DNA from: RHLJ01 sp965242845
GTDB taxonomy: Bacteria > Bacteroidota > Rhodothermia > Balneolales > Balneolaceae
NCBI GenBank assembly: GCA_965242845.1
Contig: CBDETC010000002.1
Span: 372,001 to 436,000, forward strand
DNA length: 64,000 bases
Reading direction: 5' to 3'
Positions 1 through 7,958 of this stretch are shown piece after piece; the first letter of the stretch is position 1; each line of letters begins with the position of its first letter. A program made the translations under genes and the position numbers. Under the pieces are notes generated by a model, which saw nothing but the letters and a program-made list of their open reading frames with translations, was not told the DNA's origin and did no database searches.

Positions 1-711
1 TTAGAAGACCGATTCCAATTGAATGGCCTAAGTGGTATGAGTAATGAGTTTGTAGGCTGGGCCACCGATGGTGTAGAAGGCGGAGGGTTTCTTTATACCA
101 ACAGAGATACCATCTCACTCGGACTTGTAATTGGCATTAAAGATATGCGTGAGAAGAAGAGAAGTCCTCATGATCTTCTTAACCATTTCAAAACTCATCC
201 TACCATTGCTGATGCCATTAAAGGCGGGGAAATCGTAGAATATTCAGCTCATGTGGTTTCTTCTGGCGATTCCAGAGCCATGCCTAAAGAGTTGTACAAA
301 GACGGTGTTCTGATTGCCGGTGAAGCAGCAAACCTGTTAATGAATGCTGGAAAAGCGATCCAGGGAATGGATTACGCGATGAGGTCAGGGATATTAGCAG
401 CAGAAACTATTGTGAAGGCCAAAGAAAAGGGTGATTACTCTTCGGCTACCTTGAAAGACTATCGAACTGCGTTGAATGAAAGTTATGTGATGAAAGACAT
501 CAATAACTTCCAGGACGCCGTTCACTTACTTCACACAGAAACCATGCAGCAAAAGGTTCCAAATCTGGTCTGTGATTTTGGGCGTCAGTTTTTCACTATT
601 AAAAACGAGCCAACTCCTAAATCTGAAAAGATGCTGCTCGGAGCTGTTAAACGACATTCATCACTCTGGGAACTACTTAAACTCGGATTTAAAGCACGTA
701 AGTCATTATGA
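1..711 (+). CDS. fixC: FixC/ETF-quinone oxidoreductase-like flavoprotein, C-terminal part (5' truncated)
   Basis: The reading frame is open from the first base, so the N-terminal FAD-binding half lies outside the window; 236 residues are visible. The segment GEAANLLMNAGKAIQGMDYA (about bases 319-378) matches the distal FAD-binding motif of FixC-type oxidoreductases, which pass electrons from electron-transfer flavoprotein to quinone at the membrane. The stop codon overlaps the start of a FixX-like ferredoxin by 4 nt (ATGA), the usual fixC-fixX pairing. Two acyl-CoA dehydrogenases follow, which suggests the complex receives electrons from acyl-CoA oxidation rather than serving nitrogen fixation. 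FixC-like versus classical ETF-QO cannot be settled without the missing half. Confidence 0.82.
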   Translation, partial: LEDRFQLNGLSGMSNEFVGWATDGVEGGGFLYTNRDTISLGLVIGIKDMREKKRSPHDLLNHFKTHPTIADAIKGGEIVEYSAHVVSSGDSRAMPKELYKDGVLIAGEAANLLMNAGKAIQGMDYAMRSGILAAETIVKAKEKGDYSSATLKDYRTALNESYVMKDINNFQDAVHLLHTETMQQKVPNLVCDFGRQFFTIKNEPTPKSEKMLLGAVKRHSSLWELLKLGFKARKSL

Positions 712-1010
712 AAAATCTAAAGTTATCTGAGCGACTCGGACTTGTAAGTTATCGCAACCAGGCTAAATCAGAAATTAAGCCTCACATCATTGTTGATACC
801 GATATTTGTAATTCAGGATGCCCTCATAAATGTACCACCTGGGTATGCCCTGCCAATTGCTATACGATGGATGACAACCAGCAAGTTCACTTCCAGGTTG
901 AAGATTGTATCGAATGTGGAACCTGTATGTATGCGTGTGACCAGGGAGCCGTAGACTGGAACTTTCCAGATCCCGAAATTGGGCGCGGAGTGAACTGGAA
1001 CTTCGGCTAA
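708..1010 (+). CDS. fixX: FixX-like ferredoxin subunit of ETF-quinone oxidoreductase
   Basis: A 100-residue protein with a 4Fe-4S motif C67-x2-C70-x2-C73-x3-C77, followed by the VDWNFPDPE-like tail typical of FixX. A second cysteine group lies upstream (C34, C38, C42, C47, C51), also usual in FixX-like ferredoxins. It would act as the iron-sulfur module that relays electrons from the FAD of the FixC-like partner to quinone. Translation is probably coupled to the upstream gene through the ATGA overlap. Length, motif and neighbour all agree. Confidence 0.88.
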   Translation: MKNLKLSERLGLVSYRNQAKSEIKPHIIVDTDICNSGCPHKCTTWVCPANCYTMDDNQQVHFQVEDCIECGTCMYACDQGAVDWNFPDPEIGRGVNWNFG

Positions 1011-1020
1011 TCCGACTTAA

Positions 1021-1050
1021 GTCATTCCGCGGCGAAAGCCGGAATCTGTG
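1021..1050. repeat. Short palindromic element (possible member of the dispersed GTCAT repeat family)
   Basis: The sequence begins GTCATTCCG and contains the inverted pair ATTCCG (1024-1029) / CGGAAT (1040-1045) around a GC-rich loop. It lies 10 bp after the fixX stop. Its GTCAT end resembles the longer elements at 36905, 44501 and 53984, but the match is short. It could also work as an RNA hairpin at the end of fixX; no T-run follows it. Confidence 0.35.
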
Positions 1051-1182
1051 AGGATTAGATAAATATACCTTCACACGATATTTAACAAAAACTAATCCTA
1101 TCGCGAACGCTTTATTGCATTAATTGCGTTATCTTGGAAGCGGTTCCACATAATAAAATTAATGAATAAAGAAGGATAGTTG

Positions 1183-2355
1183 ATGGATACATTATTAGAA
1201 CAAGGCCTTTCATTTGATCTTACTGAAGATCAAAAAATGATTCGTGATAGTATTAAAGAATTTGTAGAGAGAACGGTAGCTCCCACTGTTATGGAGCGAG
1301 ACAACAGTAAGGAATTCCCAATGGAGATCGTGAAGCAATTGGGAGAGATGGGAATGCTCGGCATCTATCATCCTGAACAATATGGAGGCGCCGGTTTTGA
1401 TACCCTAAGTTTCTGCCTGGCGTTAGAAGAAATTGCACGTTGGGATGCTTCTCTAGCTCTAACCGTAGCTTCTCATACCTCTTTAGGAACCGGGCATATA
1501 GCTATTGCCGGAAATCATGATCAGAAACTGAAGTATATGCCAGATTTATGCTCCGGTGAACACCTGGGTGCCTGGTGTTTAACTGAGCCAGGATCAGGTA
1601 GTGACTCTTCCGGAATGAAAACTACCGCTGTACGAGATGGTGATCATTACATTATAAATGGTTCAAAGATTTTTATTACTCAAGGCTCAGTTGGTGATAT
1701 ATATATAGTACTTGCCAAAACGAATCCAGAAATGGGAACCAAAGGAATCAGTGCCTTTATAGTGGAAGGCGATCGTGAGGGAGTTACTCCTGGCCCAGGC
1801 ATGCACAAATTAGGAATGAACTCTTCGGACACAACTGAAGTAGTTCTTGAAAATGTGAAAGTACCTGCTGAAAATCTTCTTGGAGAAGAAGGCAAAGGCT
1901 TCTATGACACCATGAAAGTATTGGATGGGGGTCGCGTTGGAATCGCTGCACTCTCTGTAGGGATTGCCCGGGGAGCTCTGGAAGAATCATTGAGATATTC
2001 TCAGGAAAGAAAGCAATTTGGAAAAGCCATTGGAGACAACCAGTACATTGAAGGTAAACTGGTAGACATGGCCACCGAAATTGATGCAGCCAGATTACTG
2101 GTTTGGAGGGCGGCAACTCTTAAAGATCAGGGTAAGCCATATACTACGGAAGCATCCATGGCTAAGCTATTCTCTTCTGAGTTATCTGTGAAAGCTTCAC
2201 TTGAAGCGGTTCAAATTCATGGAGGATATGGATACACCAAAGAGTATCACGTTGAGCGTTTCTTACGTGATTCTAAACTCATGACCATTGGTGAAGGTAC
2301 ATCTGAAGTTCAGCGATTAATTATTGCCAGAGAGCTTAAAAAGACGCTGTCTTAA
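1183..2355 (+). CDS. Acyl-CoA dehydrogenase (short/medium-chain type)
   Basis: A 390-residue protein with the full acyl-CoA dehydrogenase layout: N-terminal helical domain, middle beta domain with CLTEPGSGSDSSG, and C-terminal helical domain ending in IGEGTSEVQRLIIAREL. The Glu before GT (about E371) is the expected catalytic base. It oxidises acyl-CoA to enoyl-CoA with FAD and passes electrons to electron-transfer flavoprotein, consistent with the adjacent fixC-like/fixX genes. I chose the ATG at 1183 because GAAGGA at 1171-1176 is well placed for it; a TTG directly in front is possible. Substrate chain length cannot be told from sequence. Confidence 0.9.
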   Translation: MDTLLEQGLSFDLTEDQKMIRDSIKEFVERTVAPTVMERDNSKEFPMEIVKQLGEMGMLGIYHPEQYGGAGFDTLSFCLALEEIARWDASLALTVASHTSLGTGHIAIAGNHDQKLKYMPDLCSGEHLGAWCLTEPGSGSDSSGMKTTAVRDGDHYIINGSKIFITQGSVGDIYIVLAKTNPEMGTKGISAFIVEGDREGVTPGPGMHKLGMNSSDTTEVVLENVKVPAENLLGEEGKGFYDTMKVLDGGRVGIAALSVGIARGALEESLRYSQERKQFGKAIGDNQYIEGKLVDMATEIDAARLLVWRAATLKDQGKPYTTEASMAKLFSSELSVKASLEAVQIHGGYGYTKEYHVERFLRDSKLMTIGEGTSEVQRLIIARELKKTLS

Positions 2356-2425
2356 TTCAGCATTTTTACCTCCATTATTCTTAACATCCCGAAACTAAAT
2401 TTGGAATAGTATTTACGTGTAGCTA

Positions 2426-3628
2426 ATGGCTAAAAATCTTTTCAACATCGACGACGCCTTACTTTTTGAATCAGAATTAAATGAAGAGGACAGGCTCATC
2501 ATGGAAACTGCCCGGGATTATGCCCAGGCTAATCTTGAGCCCAGGGCACTCAAAGGAAATACGGAAGAGTTTTTCGATAGAGAAATAGCCAGAGAAATGG
2601 GCGAAATGGGATTACTCGGAGTAAACATCCCAGAAGAATACGGCGGAGGTGGAGCCAGCTACACCGCTTATGGTTTAGTAGCTCGTGAGGTAGAACGAGT
2701 TGATTCCGGTTACCGATCCTTCATGAGTGTACAATCCTCGTTGGTGATGTATCCTATTTCCATTTTTGGTACTGAAGAACAAAAGCACCGCTTTATTCCA
2801 AGACTAGCATCCGGAGAAATTATTGGCTGCTTTGGACTAACAGAGCCTGATCATGGTTCTGACCCTGGATCCATGGTCACTACCGCTGTAAAAGTAGATG
2901 GCGGCTGGAAAATGAATGGCGCCAAAATGTGGATCACCAACTCCCCTATTGCTGATGTTGCTGTGGTTTGGGCAAAGGCTAAAGAATCAAAAGATGATGA
3001 GGGAGTTATTAGAGGCTTCCTTCTTGAAAAAGGAATGAAAGGCTTCTCTGCTCCTCATACCAAATACAAGATGAGTCTCCGTGCTTCTGAAACCGGAGAA
3101 TTGGTATTTGATGATGTATTTGTTCCTGATGAAAATGTGTTCCCGGAAATTAAGGGACTTAAAGGCCCATTCATGTGCCTTAACAGTGCTCGATATGGTA
3201 TATCCTGGGGAACTATCGGAGCTGCTGAATTCTGCTACCAAAAAGCACGGCAATATGTATTAGATCGTAAGCAGTTTGGAAAACCCCTGGCTGCTAACCA
3301 GCTTATACAAACCAAGCTAGCTAATATGCTTACTGATATCACGGCCATGCAAATGCTGGCTCTTCGCCTTGGTAAACTAAAAGATGAAGGTAGAGATCAC
3401 CCATCTATGACTTCACTTGCCAAACGTAATAATTGCGGAAAGGCGCTAGAAATTTCCCGCATCGCCCGCGATATGCATGGTGGTAATGGTATTACCGGAG
3501 ATTATCGAATCATTCATCACATGATGAATCTGGAATCGGTAAACACTTATGAAGGCACCTACGATATCCATGGATTGATTCTAGGAAGAGAGATAACCGG
3601 GATTCAATCATTTACTCCAAAAGGCTAA
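2426..3628 (+). CDS. Glutaryl-CoA dehydrogenase-type acyl-CoA dehydrogenase
   Basis: A 400-residue acyl-CoA dehydrogenase whose signature segments are those of glutaryl-CoA dehydrogenase: DSGYRSFMSVQSSLVM, with R97 where the family binds the distal glutaryl carboxylate; FGLTEPDHGSDPGSM; and YEGTYDIHGLILGREITG, in which E376 is the catalytic base. The family oxidises and decarboxylates glutaryl-CoA to crotonyl-CoA in lysine and tryptophan degradation, feeding electrons to ETF. It lies 70 bp after the previous dehydrogenase and close to fixC-like/fixX, forming an acyl-CoA oxidation group. The decarboxylating activity is inferred from family membership. Confidence 0.88.
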   Translation: MAKNLFNIDDALLFESELNEEDRLIMETARDYAQANLEPRALKGNTEEFFDREIAREMGEMGLLGVNIPEEYGGGGASYTAYGLVAREVERVDSGYRSFMSVQSSLVMYPISIFGTEEQKHRFIPRLASGEIIGCFGLTEPDHGSDPGSMVTTAVKVDGGWKMNGAKMWITNSPIADVAVVWAKAKESKDDEGVIRGFLLEKGMKGFSAPHTKYKMSLRASETGELVFDDVFVPDENVFPEIKGLKGPFMCLNSARYGISWGTIGAAEFCYQKARQYVLDRKQFGKPLAANQLIQTKLANMLTDITAMQMLALRLGKLKDEGRDHPSMTSLAKRNNCGKALEISRIARDMHGGNGITGDYRIIHHMMNLESVNTYEGTYDIHGLILGREITGIQSFTPKG

Positions 3629-3652
3629 GTTTCTTTAAGGGTTTTAGAAGTT

Positions 3653-3660
3653 TATATTCG
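3653..3660 (+). promoter_or_regulatory. TATATTCG box, candidate -7 element
   Basis: The octamer TATATTCG resembles the Bacteroidota -7 consensus TAnnTTTG and sits 35 nt before the haem-binding protein start at 3696. No convincing TTG lies 19-21 nt upstream, so only half of the promoter is supported. The same octamer precedes three other genes in this window. Confidence 0.3.
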
Positions 3661-3695
3661 TAGAAATCATTCTGTCATAAAGAATTACATCTACT

Positions 3696-4172
3696 ATGCT
3701 TCAAAAAATTCTTCTTGGCCTTCTAGTGGCCTTCCTTATTCTCCAGGTCTTTCAAATCGATAGAACTAACCCGGAATCTGATCCGGCACTGGATTTGATG
3801 AATATCCACAACCCTCCAGCTGAAGTAGCAACCATTCTTAAAACGGCCTGCTACGATTGCCACTCAGATAAAACGGTCTATCCATGGTACACCTATGTAC
3901 AACCTGTGGGATGGTGGGTGAAAGACCATGTAGATCATGGGAAATCACATCTGAACTTTTCCACTTTTGGGGAATATCCTCCAAGAAGAGCTGATCATAA
4001 ACTGGAGGAAGGAGTAGAGTATACACTTAATGAAGAAATGCCTCTTCCCTCCTATACCTGGGGACACGCCGACGCCCGACTCACGGATGAGCAAAGAGAA
4101 ACTCTGGCTGACTGGTTTGAATCCCTTCGGCCCATCGTTTATCCTGACAGCTTGAAAGGACGCGACTCTTAA
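3696..4172 (+). CDS. Membrane-anchored haem-binding domain protein (Haem_bd family)
   Basis: A 158-residue protein with one N-terminal hydrophobic segment (about residues 3-20) that should anchor it facing the periplasm, then a single CYDCH haem-attachment motif (C52, C55, H56). The spacing and the later DxVDHGKSHLNFS-like and MPLPSYTWGHADARL segments fit the Haem_bd family of small mono-haem proteins common in Bacteroidota. Role in electron transfer is likely but the partner is unknown; a dihaem peroxidase is encoded two genes downstream. The next gene begins only 9 nt after the stop. Confidence 0.8.
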   Translation: MLQKILLGLLVAFLILQVFQIDRTNPESDPALDLMNIHNPPAEVATILKTACYDCHSDKTVYPWYTYVQPVGWWVKDHVDHGKSHLNFSTFGEYPPRRADHKLEEGVEYTLNEEMPLPSYTWGHADARLTDEQRETLADWFESLRPIVYPDSLKGRDS

Positions 4173-4180
4173 CCATCCTT

Positions 4181-4750
4181 TTGGAACAACTTCTAAAGGA
4201 TATAGCACAATGCAGGGTTTGTGAAGAGTATCTCCCTCTAGGACCCCGCCCTGTCGTTCAGGCTTCACTTGTCAGCAAAATTTTGATTATTGGCCAAGCG
4301 CCGGGAACCAAAGTCCATGAATCCAGGATTCCATGGGATGATCCAAGTGGAGATCGATTACGTTCCTGGATGAATATCTCAGAGGAAATATTCTATGATC
4401 CTTCGATAATAGCCTTAGTCCCTATGGGTTTTTGTTATCCTGGAAAGGGGAAATCGGGGGATCTCCCCCCTCGACCAGAATGTGCTCCCCTATGGCATCA
4501 ATTGTTACTGGATTCAATGCCTGAAATTAGACTTACCTTGCTTTTCGGAACTTATGCACAGTCTTATTACCTCAAGGATAAGATGAAGAACACACTTACG
4601 GAAACGGTAAAAAACTTCAAGGAATATCTACCTGAATATTTACCCATGCCTCATCCTTCCCCCCGAAATAATATCTGGCTGAAGAAAAACCCATGGTTTG
4701 AGGAAGAGGTACTTTCAATCTTAAGGAATACCATCAGCTCCGCTCTCTAA
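4181..4750 (+). CDS. Uracil-DNA glycosylase family protein, likely 4Fe-4S type
   Basis: A 189-residue protein with the UDG-superfamily motif GQAPG (38-42) and a C-terminal HPSPRN motif in the position of the DNA-binding loop. Four cysteines, C11, C14, C85 and C101, are spaced C-x2-C-x70-C-x15-C, the pattern that holds the Fe-S cluster in family 4 uracil-DNA glycosylases. Such enzymes remove uracil from DNA, but this subgroup (GDLPPRPECAPLWH) is less studied and its substrate is not certain. The start is a TTG; the frame opens at 4148 and no ATG is available before residue 64. It sits between two haem protein genes, probably by co-transcription rather than shared function. Confidence 0.8.
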   Translation: MEQLLKDIAQCRVCEEYLPLGPRPVVQASLVSKILIIGQAPGTKVHESRIPWDDPSGDRLRSWMNISEEIFYDPSIIALVPMGFCYPGKGKSGDLPPRPECAPLWHQLLLDSMPEIRLTLLFGTYAQSYYLKDKMKNTLTETVKNFKEYLPEYLPMPHPSPRNNIWLKKNPWFEEEVLSILRNTISSAL

Positions 4751-4824
4751 AAATTTATTTATCCATTAGGGGTAAAGCTGAAGTGCCGTGTATTAGGGTC
4801 AAAAGAACTCATATTGAGGATGTT

Positions 4825-5988
4825 ATGAGACCCTATAAATATTTAGCTATAGCCCTATTTCTAATCGTTGCCTGCGAAGAAGCTTCAAACAACTCTGTTA
4901 CAGAAGAAGAGATTATAGATACTGAAGAGGCTGCAGTTCTGGATCAATACCTAACTCTACCCGACCAAGCATACAACTATGCCGATCCGGATCTGCCAGC
5001 TTTCTTCAATTTAAATGACAATGAAGAACAGGATAATACTCCCAATAATAATCCCATTACAAATTGGGGTGCTACTTTAGGAAGGGTGCTGTTCTATGAT
5101 GTAAATCTTTCTGCAAATAATACGATCTCATGTGCTTCGTGCCATGTTCAGGAAGATGGCTTTTCTGACCCCAATCAATTCAGCGAGGGCTTCGAAGGTG
5201 GCTTAACAGGCAGGAATTCGATGGGCTTATCAAGTGCGGCTTTTTATGAAAACGGTAATTTCTTTTGGGATGAACGTGCAGGCACTCTGGAGGAACAGGT
5301 ATTATTGCCTATCCAGGACGCCATAGAAATGGGCCTTAGCCTGGAAGAAATGGTCGTAAAAGTATCCTCCCAAGAATACTACCCCGTTCTATTTACCCGG
5401 GCCTTTGGTGATGATGAGATTACTTCAAACAGGGTTTCCTTAGCTCTTTCTCAGTTTGTTCGATCAATGGTTTCTTATCGATCTAAATATGATGTAGGAC
5501 GAGCCCAGGTAAACGATTCAGAGGATGATTTTCCAAACTTCAGTGATCTTGAAAATCTTGGCAAACGCGTTTTCTTCTCGAATGATACCGATTGTTCCAA
5601 CTGCCATACTTCTGATCATTTTGTAGGTGATGAAGCCAGGAATAATGGACTAGATGCTATGCTAACCGATCTTGGTTTGGGAGAAACTACAGGCAGAACA
5701 CAGGATAATGGAAAATTCAAAACAAGCTCTTTAAAGAATATTGAACTCACCGCTCCCTATATGCACGATGGAAGGTTCGCCACTCTCGAAGAAGTGGTAG
5801 ATCATTATGATTCTGGTATTCAAAACAACCCTACTCTGGATAACAGGTTAACTAATCGAAATGATAATCCAGTCAGGCTCAATTTATCAGACCAGGAAAA
5901 GGCAGCATTAGTTGCCTTTATGAAGACTCTCACTGATACCGAACTTATTGAGGACGAAAAATTCTCTAACCCCTTTAGAGATAATTAA
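4825..5988 (+). CDS. Dihaem cytochrome c peroxidase (MauG/CcpA family) lipoprotein
   Basis: A 387-residue protein with two haem c sites, C103-A-S-C106-H107 and C257-S-N-C260-H261, and the layout of bacterial dihaem cytochrome c peroxidases: a YDVNLSANNTISCASCH start, a FFWDERAGTLEEQ middle and a C-terminal LKNIELTAPYMHDGRFATLE segment. It would reduce hydrogen peroxide in the periplasm with electrons from small cytochromes, or act as a MauG-like oxidase. The ATG at 4825 is preferred over the upstream GTG at 4783 because GAGGA (4816-4820) precedes it and it yields a lipoprotein signal ending LIVAC (C17). A terminator follows. Confidence 0.88.
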   Translation: MRPYKYLAIALFLIVACEEASNNSVTEEEIIDTEEAAVLDQYLTLPDQAYNYADPDLPAFFNLNDNEEQDNTPNNNPITNWGATLGRVLFYDVNLSANNTISCASCHVQEDGFSDPNQFSEGFEGGLTGRNSMGLSSAAFYENGNFFWDERAGTLEEQVLLPIQDAIEMGLSLEEMVVKVSSQEYYPVLFTRAFGDDEITSNRVSLALSQFVRSMVSYRSKYDVGRAQVNDSEDDFPNFSDLENLGKRVFFSNDTDCSNCHTSDHFVGDEARNNGLDAMLTDLGLGETTGRTQDNGKFKTSSLKNIELTAPYMHDGRFATLEEVVDHYDSGIQNNPTLDNRLTNRNDNPVRLNLSDQEKAALVAFMKTLTDTELIEDEKFSNPFRDN

Positions 5989-5997
5989 CTCCGCACA

Positions 5998-6042
5998 GGC
6001 ACAAGCGACAGGGGCGCAAGCGTAGTAGCTTGTGCCCTTTTT
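5998..6042 (+). terminator. Rho-independent terminator after the dihaem peroxidase
   Basis: The inverted pair GGCACAAGC (about 5998-6006) / GCTTGTGCC (6028-6036) forms a 9-bp stem, directly followed by CTTTTT. It begins about 10 nt after the stop codon at 5988 and should end the transcript that starts near the haem-binding gene. Confidence 0.8.
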
Positions 6043-6166
6043 ATTTAATAAGTTTTTTCTCCACCTGGAGCTTATATTTCCTAAGTTTGAATGATATACT
6101 TTACTAACTAATAACATCTTTTGGGGACAGGCCGTAATTAACAGGCGATTATCAGAGACCAGCTAT

Positions 6167-7126
6167 ATGAGCATGACCAAGAATTCCTTTTTTCTTGTAT
6201 TCTTACTTTTTTTTGGAGCCTTTCTCGAAACGGCTTACGCTCAGGATGTTACTCGTACAAACGTAACATTCAATAATGGGAGATTCACCTTACATGGTGA
6301 ACTCGTTCTTCCCGATACCGCTAATAATGCTCCCGTTTTAGTTTTTTTGGTTGGATCCGGGGCTAATTCTTCTCACCGCACCATTTACGGGGACTTTGTA
6401 AAAGAGAACCTTGAGAATCTTTTCTTATCGGAAGGTATAGCTCTTCTATATTTTGATAAACGTGGAGTTGGCAGATCAGATGGAAAATGGCAGCGTACCA
6501 ATTTATATGAACGTGCTTCTGATGCTAAAGCGGCTATTGATTTCCTTAAAACTCAGGGAAGGATAGATTCTTCCAGAATTGGGATAATCGGGCATAGCCA
6601 GGGAGGTTGGGTAGCTCAGATAATGGGAGATCGTTATAGAGATGAAATCAAACTAATTGCTTCCCTAGCAGCTCCAACTTATGATATAAGACTCAAGCTC
6701 ACCAATGAATACTACAGTAAATATTTATGTGAAGGAAAGCCAGATAACGAAGCGTTTGACAAAGCCAGCAAAAAAGCCATTTCTGATATAAACTGGGTAA
6801 CCTGGTTTCCAGTTAGAAAAGCCTGGAGGCAACTTAGGGAGCTAAGTAAATTTAGCCCTGAACCACATTTACTAGAGCTGGATATTCCATCATTCTTTGC
6901 TTTCGCCGAACACGATTACTATGTATATCCGGGCTGGGCGATTGGAGCAATCAATGATACATTCAACCAGGATATCCCTGAAAATATCAGCCTTCAAATC
7001 ATTCCGGCTGCAAACCATGATTTCAGGTTAACTACTATGTGCGTGCCTGATCAGGAAGCCTCTGCCGAGCCTTATTCTGACTATTTTCAGCAGGTTTTCA
7101 AGACCTGGATTTTAGAGAATCTCTAA
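6167..7126 (+). CDS. Exported alpha/beta hydrolase (serine hydrolase)
   Basis: A 319-residue protein with a signal peptide ending TAYAQ (cleavage near residue 26), then an alpha/beta-hydrolase fold. GSGANSS is in the oxyanion-loop position, FDKRGVGRSDG is the strand-4 loop and GHSQGG carries the nucleophilic serine. The acid and histidine are probably in the AEHDYYVYPG and AANHDF segments near the C-terminus. It resembles periplasmic acyl-peptidase or esterase-like hydrolases; the substrate is unknown. An ATG at 6173 is an alternative start. Its stop overlaps the convergent DUF1080 gene by 4 nt. Confidence 0.8.
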   Translation: MSMTKNSFFLVFLLFFGAFLETAYAQDVTRTNVTFNNGRFTLHGELVLPDTANNAPVLVFLVGSGANSSHRTIYGDFVKENLENLFLSEGIALLYFDKRGVGRSDGKWQRTNLYERASDAKAAIDFLKTQGRIDSSRIGIIGHSQGGWVAQIMGDRYRDEIKLIASLAAPTYDIRLKLTNEYYSKYLCEGKPDNEAFDKASKKAISDINWVTWFPVRKAWRQLRELSKFSPEPHLLELDIPSFFAFAEHDYYVYPGWAIGAINDTFNQDIPENISLQIIPAANHDFRLTTMCVPDQEASAEPYSDYFQQVFKTWILENL

Positions 7127-7917
7127 AGCTCTCGAACCCAAATATTTCTAAAGCGCATTGGGTCGCCATGATCCTGTAGTGCAAGTGGTAGTTTCGCTTC
7201 ATGAGCCACATAGTATGGAGTACCTATATAACAGGTAGGCCCCAGTAGCTCCACATTATTCTGTACCAATACCCCATTGTGAAAAACTGTTATTCGCGCA
7301 GGAGAGACCAACGTCCCTTTATCTGAAAACTTAGGCGACATAAAAATGATATCATACTCCTGCCATTCACCTACAGGTTTTGAAGCATTAACCAAAGGAA
7401 TATGTTGCTTGTATACCGAACTTGCCTGACCATTATTATAAGTTGGGTTCTCATATGAGTTCAGTACTTGTACTTCATACATACCCATAAAGAATACACC
7501 ACTGTTGCTATAGAGCTGCCCGCTTTTTCCTTCATCTTTAGGAGCCAACCATTCTATGTGAAGCTGTATATCGCCAAAGCCCTGGCGTGTTTCGATATAA
7601 CCAGTTCCAGGCTTTACTACCATTTCTCCATTTTCAACCATCCAGGGTGCTGCTTCACCATCGCCATCAGCTCTAAGAATAGGTATGATATCCTTCATCC
7701 CCTCCATACTTGCTCCAAGCCCCTGTTTTATACTCTGCCATTTGGATAGATTAGTACCGTCAAAAAGGACGATAGCGTCAGAAGGAGCACTGGTTCCCTC
7801 TCCAGGTGTGACTTTCTTCAAATCGACATAAAGTTCGGTGGCTTCGGGAACTTGCGCCTGAGCAAATGCCAATACACTGATAAGAGATAAGCTTAAAAAG
7901 AGAATAGTTTTTTTCAT
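7123..7917 (-). CDS. DUF1080 (3-keto-disaccharide hydrolase-like) exported protein
   Basis: A 264-residue protein with a signal peptide (MKKTILFLSLSLISVLAFAQ) and a concanavalin-like DUF1080 domain. Recognisable segments are IVLFDGTNLSKWQS, IETRQGFGDIQLHIEWLAP, NSGVFFMGMYEVQVLNSY and a closing PMRFRNIWVREL. Members include 3-keto-disaccharide hydrolases and many uncharacterised sugar-active proteins. I start at 7917 because the longer frame adds 15 residues ahead of a good signal peptide. It lies 41 nt after the HEAT-cyclophilin lipoprotein gene and may share its transcript. Confidence 0.85.
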   Translation of the reverse strand: MKKTILFLSLSLISVLAFAQAQVPEATELYVDLKKVTPGEGTSAPSDAIVLFDGTNLSKWQSIKQGLGASMEGMKDIIPILRADGDGEAAPWMVENGEMVVKPGTGYIETRQGFGDIQLHIEWLAPKDEGKSGQLYSNSGVFFMGMYEVQVLNSYENPTYNNGQASSVYKQHIPLVNASKPVGEWQEYDIIFMSPKFSDKGTLVSPARITVFHNGVLVQNNVELLGPTCYIGTPYYVAHEAKLPLALQDHGDPMRFRNIWVREL

Positions 7918-7958
7918 GGTAGGATTTATTTTTTCGGTTGCGAGAATATCAAATTTTA

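Noticed and set aside
4783..4824. Upstream GTG start for the dihaem peroxidase
   Set aside because: The ATG at 4825 has a Shine-Dalgarno sequence and a lipobox at the expected distance.
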